This document shows positions 1 through 16,538 of a stretch of 64,000 nt of DNA, piece by piece. Each line of letters opens with the position of its first letter. Position 1 is the stretch's first letter. The notes beneath the pieces were generated by a model. It saw nothing but the letters and a program-made list of their open reading frames with translations. It did no database searches and was not told where the DNA came from. The stretch comes from Serpula lacrymans var. lacrymans S7.9 (Eukaryota; Basidiomycota; Agaricomycetes; Boletales; Serpulaceae). The DNA lies in NCBI RefSeq assembly GCF_000218685.1, contig NW_006763305.1, positions 346,111 through 410,110 of the forward strand, given 5' to 3'. Both the position numbers and the translations under genes were made by a program.

Positions 1-612
<612 letters not shown>

Positions 613-861
613 TTGTCAAGGTAGCATGGTCAATCCTGGCTCTGCTTTCGCCAGCTGCAATTTAGCTCATGTTTTACTTCTTGTGTATATCCTAGATGGC
701 TCCACATATTATCCATTACGCGAATTGAGAAATGAGGGGTTATATCTATCCCACAGGCCTCTAGCACTCTAGTGCTAAGCCTATTTAATTGTCCAAGATA
801 AAGCGGGGAAATAGCGAACGTGGTATCACGGGGTGTAGTAGGGTAGTTAAAAGCATATGAA

Positions 862-2717
862 TCAATTCTTGTACTTGTCCTTGTAAATCCATGCCAATCC
901 AACATCACTGGCTCCTTGCGCAACCTATGATTTGAAATCAGCGTTGAAAACGTATAATCGCACATAATCACTCACAGCTGCACGGTACCACATTGCTGCC
1001 TCCTTCTTATCCTTCTTGCAGCCTTTTCCATTTGCTAGGCAGAACGCAAGATCTTGTTGAGCATCAGCATCCCCAAGGTTTGCTGCCACCTTGTAATAGC
1101 TCTGCCATTCAGAAATAGCCACCTAAATTAGATGTGAGAGAGGCAACCATCGAAGAACACTTACCACAGCCATCTTCTTGTCTTTATCCACCCCCCACCC
1201 CTGAAAGAAACATTGGCCAACCTCGTAGATGGCGATGACAAGCTCTGTCTAGGTTAATTATGAGAATGTGAGCAGAACACTACAACCTTGCAGACGATCC
1301 TCACCTTGACTGCATCTGCACCAAGTCCACCCTTCGCTCTTTCTAGATCCTCAACTGCGCTCTCAGCAGCCTTTGTCAACCACTTGAATCCATGCTTCTC
1401 GTTCTTCTCGCATCCCCAGCCATGTCTCAGTGTCAGACCCCACATTAACATGCCAACACCACAACCACCTTGTTCTTTGGCGCTTTTTTCAAAACACACG
1501 GCAGAGTCCTGCAATCGATTTGATTCATGGTGTTGAATGCCTAGTTGCAAATAATCCTGCGGAGTCCTCGGTTCAGCAGACGAGGAAGCGGGCGATGGGG
1601 AGCGCTTGCTCTCGGTAGGCGTAGGGGATAAATTAGGAGGAAACTGTGTGGTGCTGCCATTTGGAGAAGGTGTAGCGCTGCCCATCTCATAATAGGAATA
1701 GGAGGAATATAAACTTGCAGGTGTATGAGGCCTAGACGGGGGCTGCCTTGGGAGCACAACTTGGCTCGGCGAAGTGAGAGCTGTAAGGGAAGAAGGAGAT
1801 GTGGGTGGAGGATATGAGATGTAAGGAGACAAGTGATTATTGGGAGACAAGAATGACCCTGTACTACTTGAAGGGGACGGAGCGAATGACTGATATTGAT
1901 GAGGTGAAGGAGTATGATTGGAATAACGTCCCTGGGGAGTTTGAATGTCAGACGACGGCGACATATCGTATGGAGAGGCCAAGGGTGAGTGATGTCTAGG
2001 GGTATTACGCTCGAGAACTTGACGTTTTTGACTGTCAGATGGGGCTATAGGAGGGCGACCTGGTCTTGAATAGTTTACCCTGACGGGGGCGACAATTGGT
2101 GATCTCCCTTGGCGCTGCGCATTGGATTCTGTATTTACATCGTGATGAGATGAAACGACGACCGTGGGTACGGGTGAAGGTGGTGGGTTTGATTGGGAGT
2201 ATGGACTATCCTTGGCTCTGCTGAATCCAGAAAAGCTAGATGATGCACCGTACTGGGTGAAATTGCTTGTTCCTTGAGCTGTATCATACGGATCCGCCTC
2301 AAAGTAAGGCTGCGCGACCCTTGATGAACTGTCGTTCATATCAGAATACATGCTCGCATCATCGTAATATGGATCTTCATTGTCCTGCGACGTGTCCAAA
2401 GATGTCATGAAGGACTTTCTATTCAAATACGAGCTGACATCGTTGTTGGTGGATGCGCTGACTCCTGAGCCTCTAAATCGAGAATGCAGAAGGGGAGACG
2501 GGGGCGCTTGTGCCTCTGCCTGAAATGGTGCTCTGGGCGGAGAAGGGAGGTTTGGAGAAGGTGAGTAACGAGTGGCATAGGCTGTTGAGGACGATGGTTC
2601 CTGCGATGCTGCTTGGTTTCGTACTCTACGGGAGGATGTGCGTCGAACAAGGGTATCCAAAGGAGATGAATGCAGCAGCTTGACCTGAGGGCGATGTTCA
2701 TATGTTGGCGTCTCCAT
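862..2717 (-). CDS. Sel1-repeat protein with long disordered N-terminus (Dsf2-like)
   Basis: Exons read as 1305-2717, 1165-1248, 976-1122 and 862-924; splice sites are consensus and the frame is kept, giving about 568 aa. Residues 1-380 are low complexity (Ser/Pro/Tyr-rich). The last 190 residues carry Sel1/TPR-like repeats: GIQHHESNRLQDSAVCFEKS, then GVGMLMWGLTLRHGWGCEKN, QCFFQGWGVDKDKK, LAFCLANGKGCKKDKKEAAM and a final VGLAWIYKDKY. This architecture matches fungal Dsf2/Skt5-like adaptors linked to cell polarity or chitin synthase control, but the exact role is inferred. The 310 bp between its start and the Prp16 stop hold its promoter; I saw nothing else there. Confidence 0.82.
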
Positions 2718-3027
2718 TTGTCGCTGGCCTCAGGTTTGACACGAACATATAAGCTCAGGAGAACAAGAGCAGTGAGACTAGGAAAGATTATGCCAGTGGA
2801 ATGTAGTTTGCAGCTGGTATGGCCGCAATAAATAATGTTGTGCTGTAACTGAAGCGGTAGATCAAACCCGACTATATATTATAATTATGTTATTTTTGCA
2901 TCTCGATACTTCCATGGATACAGTATGCTAGCGGCCAATCTTACAAATAACAAGTGCAATCTAGTATACAAGAAATGTACATCTATGTATATGTACCTGT
3001 GTACATCGTGGAAACCCAACAATTAAA

Positions 3028-7664
<4,637 letters not shown>

Positions 7665-8042
7665 CAGGGATTCGTTACCTTAAGCTTGTTTACAAGGTCA
7701 CTCAGCCGATAATTGTGGCTGAGAGCAGACACTTTTTGCTATTTAGTTCTCAGCTCGGAAAGTTCCTGCGCTTTGCTATACGCGCCAACTGGAGCGCGGA
7801 AATGACCGTGTCACTCGAAAACTACCGCAATTCATCTTGTAATCTGCATCTCGAACATTCAGACGTTTGTCCCGACACTGTCTACCCGTCAGAGTCATTG
7901 GCGCCAGAACCCTTGCATTTTGAAATGCGGTTAGGCCTAAGCGAATTTTAAGCGAATTTTCGCATTTTACAGATGAAGTTCAATGAGTATCGTTGGATTG
8001 GTGTGGAGCAACCGCAACACTTCTGTAAGCTTATGAATCTTG
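7665..8042. other. Intergenic between PRP16 and the transposon
   Basis: No gene recognised. It holds the PRP16 promoter and a small tandem AAGCGAATTTT pair near 7938-7960. The last 22 bases (8021-8042) match the sequence next to hydrolase copy 2 near 43655-43676 and belong to the pre-insertion locus of the downstream transposon. Confidence 0.6.
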
Positions 8043-8057
8043 TGTCGGAAAAATCCA
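8043..8057 (+). repeat. Left terminal inverted repeat of the transposon
   Basis: TGTCGGAAAAATCCA, perfect inverted match to 16539-16553; similarity fades immediately inward. Confidence 0.88.
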
Positions 8058-8147
8058 ATTCACCTGATCAGGACTGCTGGAGCATGCTGCGAGTACGGTG
8101 TCGCCTGACGACCTTATGAGGGAGCTGGAGTATCAGGTAAGGTATGA

Positions 8148-8293
8148 GCGGGCCCTATAAAATCATAGTGCAAATGAAAAGCCTATCATCATGTCTTATG
8201 AGACCTTACAAGGGGAATAGAGGACGTGATAAGATGTGATCAAGCTCTATAAAATCGCAGCGAAAAATGAAAAGGCGTCATCACACCTTGTTT
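8148..8293 (+). repeat. Left subterminal repeats
   Basis: Two diverged copies about 97 bp apart of a unit containing CTATAAAATC, then AAATGAAAAG and CATCA. The decamer TTATGAGACC at 8196-8205 recurs inverted at 16381-16390, almost equidistant from each end (153 and 163 bp). These are plausible transposase-binding subterminal sites (inference). Confidence 0.45.
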
Positions 8294-8434
8294 AAGAACT
8301 AAGAAGTCCTCGAAGGCTATTCAGGGCTCTGTGAGGCCAAATCAATGGTCCATAATTCGAACGACGTTAGGTTGGATCAATTTTAGTGCCAGAGATACAA
8401 GATTCATTAGTACAGTTAGATAATACAGTAGGAA

Positions 8435-11400
8435 TCACTTTGAAAAGCGTAGAAACATGTCGCCGTCTACGGTATCGTTGAGATAAAAGCGACCCTCCCT
8501 CATTCCAAACGCTGTAATCATATGTGCCCCACGAATAAAATATTTCACCAGTGCGAACCTGCTTTCCCTTGCCTCCTCATAAAGACGAGCACCAGCCCAT
8601 TTTGTCCTTGGTTTTGTAGTGGAGGGCTTGAAGTAATTGACGAGGACGACATCATATGTTTTGGACTTGATATAACACCTGTAAATCCCTATAAGTCGAG
8701 CCGGTGTGGGTTTAACAGTGTCCGTGTTGATGAGTATGCAATCGTGGCGGGGCACTCCATTGAATCGAGGGTTACACCTGAGGATATCTCGCCCTTCGGT
8801 CCAGTCTTCTTGCGACTGGTACCGAAGATAGACGCAATGATATTGTCGGATCTATTGTATGGCGTACTAAGATCAATGAGACCAAAAAACAACATAAATA
8901 TATATACCTTAATGGGTTCAACACCGAGGCTAGCATCCGGAACATCAATCGAAAAAAACCGTCGCAGAGACTTATCAAATGCTGAATGCATGGTCTCCAT
9001 TGCAATAGAGTCACTCAGGCTTGTTGGCGATCCAAGTGTCCAGTGGTCGTCTGTACTCTCTATTATGTGCTCTCTTGTGTCCTCTGTCTCGGCCTGCTCT
9101 GTTGTATCCTCTGTCTCAGCTTCTCGTGCGTTCCCTACCTGCTCTTGTTCTTGTTGTGCTTTGTCATACTCGTCAACGACCATACGTAGATACGCAATGG
9201 ATTCTTGATTCTCGTCTATTCGGGCCATCTGTAGAATAGTTGTGTGATTTTCAGATTTTGATAGAAAGACAGGAGCATACCTGTGGATCCGTGTTCTTGC
9301 AATTAGTCTGTTTGTAAGCTTGACGAACCTCCTGGTGAATTCCTTCACCGACTCTTGTTTCATAGTTGTCAGTAGCACCCTTTTGTTGGATATCCTCAAT
9401 AACATGATTGACGAAATGTTGTTTGAAGAAATCGAATGATTTTCCGTAGTCTCTTGAGACGTCCTAGTAAATTGTTAGTGCCAGCAATTCATTGATTCTA
9501 CAAATGTAGAATAGTTACCTCACAAGTGTTCTTATAGGATAATATTATGCTATTTATCTGTTGCAGCCGCTCGTCAGTCAAACAGGACAATCCAATCATT
9601 GTCCGATATTGAGCATAGGCCCGAATGCAGTGGACAAGTGAACAGTCTTCGGGCAGAAGCTGAACGACACAAGGTAGTATACACTAAAATAGCAAAGTAA
9701 GTACTTTGAAAATACTGCGTTGAGAAATGTCTACCTTTAGAATATCAAAAAATACTTGACCATCTGCGTAATCAACTGTTGTGACATTACCAAAGTGTTT
9801 AAGGTTGCGCCAGCGAGAAACGTTTCGCATGCTGGTGTCGAGTTTTTAGCTATGATTCAATGATAATCATGAAGACTCACTTCCTTGCTAGCTGCCCTTT
9901 GACTCCATCTTCGGCTAGAACACTAAGCAACAGGGGCCACAAGTGTTTCCCCCACTTTCCTAAGTCGTCCGAGTGAAGTTTGTCGTAGGAAACTGATAGA
10001 TACGGGTCCGAGTAGTGTAAAGACCAGAAGAAATTCTGTAAATATAGAAAATACATTATTTATAGGATTATCAGCGATGAATACAGGGTATGCACTTACC
10101 TGCGTAGCATGAAGCCCCCGGCTCTGTAAGATTCGTTCAGCTTCGCTTTTGTTTGGCGCTCGAGTAGAATCAAGATAAGCCTTCTGCATAGTCTTGGTAA
10201 TGCGGGGCTCAAATGTTCCATTGATGTTATGTAGCTCGTTGTGATGAACCAAACATTTGGGGCAGGGGTAATTGGCAAGTGCAGCCCGCGTTGCTGTAAC
10301 CGCACAGCTCTCTTCTCCGTCAAGAGACTTGATTGGTATTCCAGGGTGAATAATCCTATTATGTGAGTCGCCACATTTCATTGCCTCCCCATGGCGTGCT
10401 GGTCGTTGTAAGGTCTTGAAAACAATGCCAAGAACTTGATGGTATACGTCTCTCTTGAAATGCGCCCACTCAAGGGTCTCGGCTGAATTGCGGTCTGTTG
10501 GGTCGGCCGGGTCTTCAGGCTATGGTAAAGTAGTAAGAACTCTCTAGGGGATAGAGAGAGAAGCACACCACCGGCATGTAACCAATCAGTACCCCCCCTC
10601 CATTACCAGAAGCATTCCGTACTTCACGAGGTAGGAATGCTGGCCGAATAATCATTGGGTGCTTTCGCACTCGTTTTGTTACATTCCCCTTGTTGAGCCA
10701 GAGGGAGACCGGGAGAAAGCAGTGTGGGATGTCGTCTTTGGGAAGCTGATCCTGGAAGAACGTAAGTGAAGTACTGTATAATACATAGAAACGCACCTGT
10801 ATATCCCACCATCTATTACCAGTGCTAAACTCATCGTATATTCGAGTCTTGAGAGTGACCCGGCCATTGCGCCTACAAAAGAATTTCTTACACGGATACC
10901 AGAATATCATGGATGATAAGCTGGCATCCATGATCCAGTCACAATATACTTCCCAGGGATCGCGATACACGAAACTGAAATGAAATGTCTCACCCAAATA
11001 AACGGCTGAGACATTCCCCTCTCAAAACTGTAATGAAAACATTAGACCAGACTTGAGTTTGAAGTTTTGGCTCACCTGAGGACATAGTTTCCGTGCTTTT
11101 TTCAATGAATGTTCTAGATCGACGTGGCTTTGCAGTGTGATTGCCGTTTCACGTGCCCATCCACCGTGTATACCACGTAACTGTGTGTTGATGATGTCCT
11201 TGCTAAATAATCCTTTTACAGCGGTTTCTGCATACTCAAAGTCTGCACGAGTTCGGAACGGAGCCCATGGTTTGCTGTTGATGCCACGGACATTGAAAGT
11301 ACTGTAGGTTGTTGGTGTGTCTAGTGAGATAATGGTTGGTTCCTTGATGCCGCTGTGAGGGTGTGGTATGACTTGAATAAAGCTTGAGGGACGTTCATTG

Positions 11401-11824
11401 TGCACCTCAGAGTCTAAGTCCAGCGAAGATTCCTGGTGCGATGGTTCTGCTTCGTCAATTTGTGCCTGATCTTCTCCATAAGCAGTTTTGTTGAATGTAA
11501 AGTCGGGACTGGACTATGGGAAACAGTGTAGTATTAGTATAAGAAATGGGAAGGCACTCAGTACCGTAGCAACCACATGCATAAACAAACATGGAGATAT
11601 TATTTGCTTACATTTGAGTCTAGTTTGCGCCGTTTTTGAGGCACAGGTAAGTCATCCTGTGGGCGCGATTTATTGACTTGAAAGGATGGAGCTGTTGCAA
11701 GCTCATTATGATGACGTTTGCAGGCTTCCACATGTTTATCAAATCGACGAGAGCTTCGAAAACTGTTGCAGTATTGGCACCAAGGGCCCTGGCAAAGCTT
11801 CTTTGTCCTAGTAGATGAGCGCAT
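8435..11824 (-). CDS. Plavaka-family transposase (one apparent nonsense codon)
   Basis: About ten exons with consensus splice sites. The N-terminus has a zinc finger with CQYCNSFRSSRRFDKHVEAC. A linker leads to WAPFRTRADFEYAE, a VYRDPWEVYCDWIMD block, SLDGEE then NYPCPKCLVHHNELHN (a second Cys/His cluster), and FFWSLHYSDPYLSVSYDKLH. Next come LPEDCSLVHCIRAYAQYR and LTDERLQQINSII, and a C-terminal block with YQSQEDWTEGRDILRCNP before PRHDCILINTD. This order and these blocks are those of basidiomycete Plavaka transposases. The stop is at 8435-8437 and the start ATG at 11822-11824. After a 48-bp intron the next exon opens TTT TGA GAG (TGA at 11022-11024) where an Arg CGA would keep the frame, so the copy may be inactive unless the junction is spliced differently. 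Confidence 0.85.
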
Positions 11825-12020
11825 GTTGATGGATTTGAGTGAGCTTGAGCTGATTCTACTAATTGCAGTTGATAATGGAGAACAACCATATCTTTGACGG
11901 CATCCTACGTCATGTTAGATTGTCGGACTTGAAAACTACCTACGCACCATCAACAGTTTTCCTAACTGCGAGTAACTCAAACCCTCAATATTGTCCTTCT
12001 TTTTAAATTCACAGCCTACA
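11825..12020. promoter_or_regulatory. Divergent promoter between transposase and DUF6698-like gene
   Basis: Only 196 bp separate the two start codons, so both transposon genes probably share a bidirectional promoter. No clear TATA box was seen. Confidence 0.4.
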
Positions 12021-13681
12021 ATGGAAAAAAACCGTAAAAGAGAACGACGAAGGGTGCCTACAAACAGAGGGAGTGATCAGAGCAGAGACCATGTCCAAGA
12101 GACGGACTTACATCATGGAGCACAGCCAATGCAAGACTGGGGCAGGGATGATTCGACTTTGAGCGATACTCGAGGACAGAATGCTCAAGTCAGTGAAGAC
12201 CATGCCATGAGACATGAAGCAGACACACCTGAATTACATGGTGATCTGAGTGTCAATCAGACAATGTCCCCACGAATGCTTTATAAGGTACGCTGATGTT
12301 AATCTGGGAAGATTAGCAAAATATACTGACTCACCTAATGTCAGGTTGCTCGAGAAGCTCAGATAGCGGTCAATTTGGCCAGAGAGGAAACAAGGATTTT
12401 GCGGCGAAAATACGACGATTTGCTGAACGAGACTGAAGACCCTGAAATCTCGAGTCAGCAAGGTCCCCCCAAAAAGCAAGAGCTTATGGACGTCGGCAGT
12501 GAGCTACAAAGAAAAATCAAACATACCAAGCAGCTGGGGCAAAAGTTCCTTGTGACGTCCATGCTATGGATACATGACCCAGTAAATACATTCAAGACAA
12601 CTCGTGACGATCAATATAGTCCACTGGGCCGGTTTGAAAACATTGAGCAAAAGATACAAGGTCAGATTAGTGAGATATACGCAAACACACCTCGTGAACT
12701 TGTTGGGATGATTGGGCAGGATTGGTTCGTATCTGCTGTGAGTAGAGTCTTTTCATTCCTACCACGCCTCCTTGAACTGAGCGTATGAAAATGAGTTCCG
12801 CGACGGGATGCAGGCCCAGCGGTCAAATGGTGCAAGCCGTCTTCGTGCATGCGGCAACACTATCTTTGATTGTTCAGCGGCCGATTTGAAGACATCTGAG
12901 GCAAGGCGAAATAAATTTCTCAATAAAATTGGGTGGAGGATGAACAGCAAAGGACACTCAGCTTTCAGCCTATGGAACGTTGAGGTCCTCCATGCTGATT
13001 ATTCTGGGAAGTTCGACGTGAATAAAGTCTTCCTTAACCCGCTCTTGAAAGTGGTAAGTGTCTTCCTGTCAAAATCAGATTTATTGTAGCTGAGAAACTC
13101 CAAGGTCCTATCCTGTGTCATTCGAGGACCCGGCTCAATTGTGGCGATGAAAAAGGGGATGCCTTATGAGGGCGCGCGAAGTACCGAAACTCTGGACGTT
13201 AAATGGGGCCTCCAGCACACCACACCAGGCATGGTTGCATGCGCCGCTATTTTGGTAAGTAAAATGCCTAACCCAACACTAATTATTACTGAATTTCCCT
13301 TAGGCACGATGGGTGCTCTCCCCTGATAGTATCCTGAAAGAGAGGGGAGCTCAGTCCGGCATTAATTGGCATGAAGATTTCGACAATTACCTTGAATATC
13401 TCGAAATTGGGCTGGGAAAAAGGAAAGGGAGTGTACTCACTATCTTCCGCGAGTGGGACAGAATACTTTTCCCACATACCACAAGTGGCCTCGGAGGTCC
13501 ACTGAACGACGAAGACAGGGAGGAGGCAATGAAAGAAGCGATGGATGCATTGAATCAAGACGTTGAAGAGCTGCCGCCTAGTGATCAAGAACATGATGAT
13601 GATGGTGGCGTGATAAGGGAGGGGAACGATCTAGGTCCAGGCGAATCAGATAACGGCCTCGAATCAGAAGGGGAAGCCTGA
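12021..13681 (+). CDS. DUF6698-like protein carried by the transposon
   Basis: Five exons (12021-12287, 12345-12737, 12796-13053, 13090-13254, 13304-13681), all consensus-spliced, total 1461 nt, 486 aa, no internal stop. The N-terminal third is charged and coiled-coil-like (AREAQIAVNLAREETRIL, RRKYDDLLNE). The C-terminal half has the features I associate with the basidiomycete-expanded DUF6698 family: CVIRGPGSIVAMKKGMPYEG, TTPGMVACAAILARWVLSPD, GINWHEDFDNYLEYLE, IFREWDRILFPHT. An acidic tail follows. No function is known for the family; being inside a transposon with intact coding sequence suggests it serves the element or is its cargo. The stop TGA at 13679 precedes GAC CAA in frame, and an intron-like duplicated unit follows, so the native C-terminus could once have been longer. 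Confidence 0.75.
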
Positions 13682-13699
13682 GACCAAGAACCAAAGTAT

Positions 13700-14315
13700 G
13701 ATTGGTAAGTGATGTCAATGGTAATTCTCTGTCGGGTCTATGTTGCTCACCAATTTGTCTAGGGAGAGCTCAGTCGTGGGGTGAATGATACTGAACCCGT
13801 CAGAAGAGCCATTAGTCCACAGTTAACTTAGCCTGGAAGCTCGCTCCCCCCCATCCTCCTGTAATTATGCAATATCTATGTGAATCATTTCTGTGTGCAC
13901 ATGATCAGGCTGACGACAATAAGAATGATAAGAATAGACCAGTGCCCAGAACGAAGTAATTGACTTTTGAGCAGCCTATGCTTATCACAACAAGAAGCTT
14001 AACTTTCATCGATCTGAATCTGGACTCTGGTCATGCGGCACAAGCATGTATGGATCAAATGGGTAAGTGACGACAACTATTCTCTGTCGGATCTACGTTG
14101 CTCAGCAATTCGTCTAGGAGAGCTCAATCATGGGGAAGATGATACTGAACCCGTCAGAAGAGTCCTGAGGCATTGTAATTCAGACCAACTCCCGGGTCCC
14201 TATTGTCATTGACAATGTAATTAGACAATATCAGTATATTATTTAAATTATTTCTGTCCACATGCTCAGCTCCGATGGGAATGATAAGAATAGACAACTG
14301 TAACCCAGACCCAAT
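13700..14315 (+). repeat. Partial tandem duplication of a gene tail
   Basis: About 260 bp starting near 13702 recur, diverged, from about 14056. Each copy has a GTAAGTGA donor, the segment TCTGTCGG..TCTA.GTTGCTCA, an acceptor GTCTAG, then GAGAGCTCA and GATACTGAACCCGTCAGAAG. This looks like a duplicated terminal intron plus exon of the DUF6698-like gene. The 13682-14472 stretch holds nothing else recognised. Confidence 0.65.
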
Positions 14316-14472
14316 CTAACTTAGCAACAGAGTTTTTGATCTTTCAATACATGTTGTCGTCGAATGTTGATTCAGAGTGATATAATTCACACTAAATCCC
14401 AGGTTCAAATAAAACTCGGTAGGATTTCTGATAGTATTCATACATTGGACAGACAAGGACAGTATACATTCT

Positions 14473-15479
14473 CTACTTATTCAGGCACTCACGGAAAATA
14501 TTTTCCAGGGCCAAAGTCTGACCATCGATTGCACAAGTTACTCCTTTCAAAGCCTCGCTGATGTCTTGTGCCCGGTTCTCAATTCTATCCAACCTTTCAC
14601 TGATGCCGGGGCTTCCAGTGCCCTGGCGCATCTTCTGTGTTGTTTTGCTAGGTGTTATCTCCAATTGAGAGATAACAAAACGGCGGGCCTTGCGAGGTGT
14701 GATGGGAACAGGGACAACTTCGTTAGACGGTAAGTCCACTTGAGCTGATGCGTCTTGTTTGGTAGGCTAATTAAATTACAAATAATTAGCAAAATCAAGG
14801 AGATATTTACAGCCAGTACATACCTCAACATTTTCGTCCCCTATCTCTCCGACTCGACGTTTTTTCACGATCCTTGGTTGCAACCCTTTTGAATGATGAA
14901 GGGTAAACTAGTATTAACAGTGTTCATAAGTCAGTCAGTGCTATGTGCGATCCAAAAATGAGGCACACTCACAATGATCTCTTCGTCACTAGGATTGGGA
15001 AACGGCTTATCCGGTGATGACTTTTTGGTGAGTCCTGAACTCGGAACAAGCCAAGGATATTGACTGCCGTGGTCTTCAATAGGATGTGATTGCAGGTCAT
15101 ACTCGGACTCTGGGCTCTGACTTTTACTGTCAGGATCTTTCCAAGATTTTCTGACACTTTCATCCTCGGGCTGGTATGAACTGTGTTGACCCCCAACTTC
15201 TGCTCTATCGCTGACTAGAACATCTGGCTCAGGCTCTTTTTTGATGCTAATCCCCCCACCCTGACTTGCTTCATCCTCCAACTCAGCATGTGCCTTGCTA
15301 TTACCAAGGATGACCGAGGCAGCGTTGTTTCGTGAAGAAGAACGAGAGCTATAGTAATTGCGGTGGTAAGTCCGACTTGGAGGGTTTTTCTGAGAGCCCT
15401 GATTGCCGCTGCCTGGGGCTGGCACAGGGCTTTCTGACTCCGTGTCGCTGATAACAATGACTGAGTTTTCTCTTTTCAT
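14473..15479 (-). CDS. Transposon-borne nuclear-type protein with SUMO-interaction-like motif
   Basis: Three exons (14973-15479, 14824-14907, 14473-14766), consensus-spliced, 294 aa. The protein opens MKRENSVIVISDTESESP: a hydrophobic VIVIS core followed by acidic and Ser residues, the shape of a SUMO-interacting motif. Then come a Ser/Asn-rich region, KKEPEPD (a possible sumoylation-like context), a basic KKRRVGE patch that could be a nuclear signal, and a C-terminal helix ISERLDRIENRAQDISEALK predicted by eye as coiled coil. I recognise no family. It is convergent with the DUF6698-like gene and divergent from the small ORF at 15688. Function unknown; a nuclear partner of the transposase is a guess. 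Confidence 0.65.
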
Positions 15480-15687
15480 CTTGTAGGTAGGAGTCGACGA
15501 GAAATGTAGATACAGTGAGTTTCGGCAATAAATTAGATTCAAGTATGCTCTAGTAATGTGACGTCGATTAATCCACACGCCACTACATTGCATTTATAAA
15601 GGTCCGTTGTTGCCATCGTGTTGCTGTATTATCTCCATCTCCTCCTCAGTCAACTACAGAACTCATTGAGAAGACTCTACCACATCA

Positions 15688-16049
15688 ATGAATACCACTC
15701 CAAGTCCCAGCCATCCAACCCTTCTTGTACTCAATGCAGTGAGTAATATCAATCATCAATACTGTAGACATTTGGATTTGATTTCACACATTTCAATTGA
15801 CAGGATCTTGCTTGTAGTGTCGTTTGGTCATCAACAACTGGGGCTGCCTTTGCGCTTGTGGTATCAATATTATTATGGTAAGCATTTTGTTTCTCTTTTC
15901 ATTACCTCACATTCACATGCCTCGATTTCCAGATTTCTGTCAGGACCAGAACTCACGAGGAACAAGTCATTTTTGACGACAATTGTCACAAATTGATTTT
16001 TGTTTTAACTAAGTGCTTCTACATTTTTGCTGTTACCTTACAGTTGTAG
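15688..16049 (+). CDS. Possible small single-pass membrane protein
   Basis: Spliced reading 15688-15738, 15804-15877, 15944-16049 gives 76 aa with proper GT/AG sites and frame continuity. Residues about 19-42 (with FALVVSILLW) are hydrophobic enough for one membrane span. No family recognised. The divergent spacing from the upstream gene (208 bp) mirrors the transposase/DUF6698 pair, which supports a real gene, but a short ORF of this kind can arise by chance. Confidence 0.35.
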
Positions 16050-16267
16050 TTGTATACTTGTAGTGTCCTCCTGATTGATAAATATAACCTGACTTTTTTA
16101 CTTAATTTCCATGCCTTTCGTTTGTGTGATTTGGGGATATCCGAGTCAGCCAAACTGTAAAGATACTAATGATGGCACTTCAGTCATGATCGAGATAATA
16201 TTAGCCATGATCCGGCTGAGATGAATTATCAGCACTAACAAGGAAACTGCTAGACCAAGCCTGTCTG

Positions 16268-16355
16268 GCCTGTTGCTATCTGCCTGGTTGTGCTGGTCGC
16301 GCTGGTCATACTGGTCACGCTGGTTGCACTGGTTGCGCTGATTGGACTGGTTTGA
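16268..16355 (+). repeat. 9-bp minisatellite near the right transposon end
   Basis: About nine degenerate copies of CTGGTYRYR (CTGGTTGTG, CTGGTCGCG, CTGGTCATA, CTGGTCACG, and so on). On the minus strand it would encode an Asn/Gln/Asp-rich repeat, which I do not take for a gene. Confidence 0.75.
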
Positions 16356-16538
16356 GTGGTCTGTCGCACATGTCATATATGGTCTCATAAATGAGACTAG
16401 GTATCTAATGATGGTTGATCTTACTAGGGCGTAATTTCGATCATGACTTACAAGGCATTGTTGCAACGTTTTGATTCTTTTAAGGCTACCTAAAATCTAA
16501 CGACCTGAAGTGGCCATTCTAGACCTTGTATGGGAAAA

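Noticed and set aside
8522..9208. 228-codon plus-strand ORF
   Set aside because: It is antisense to well-supported transposase exons and has no recognisable features.
16146..16466. Minus-strand ORF with an Asn/Gln/Asp repeat
   Set aside because: It is the translation of the 9-bp minisatellite; no splice sites or family support.
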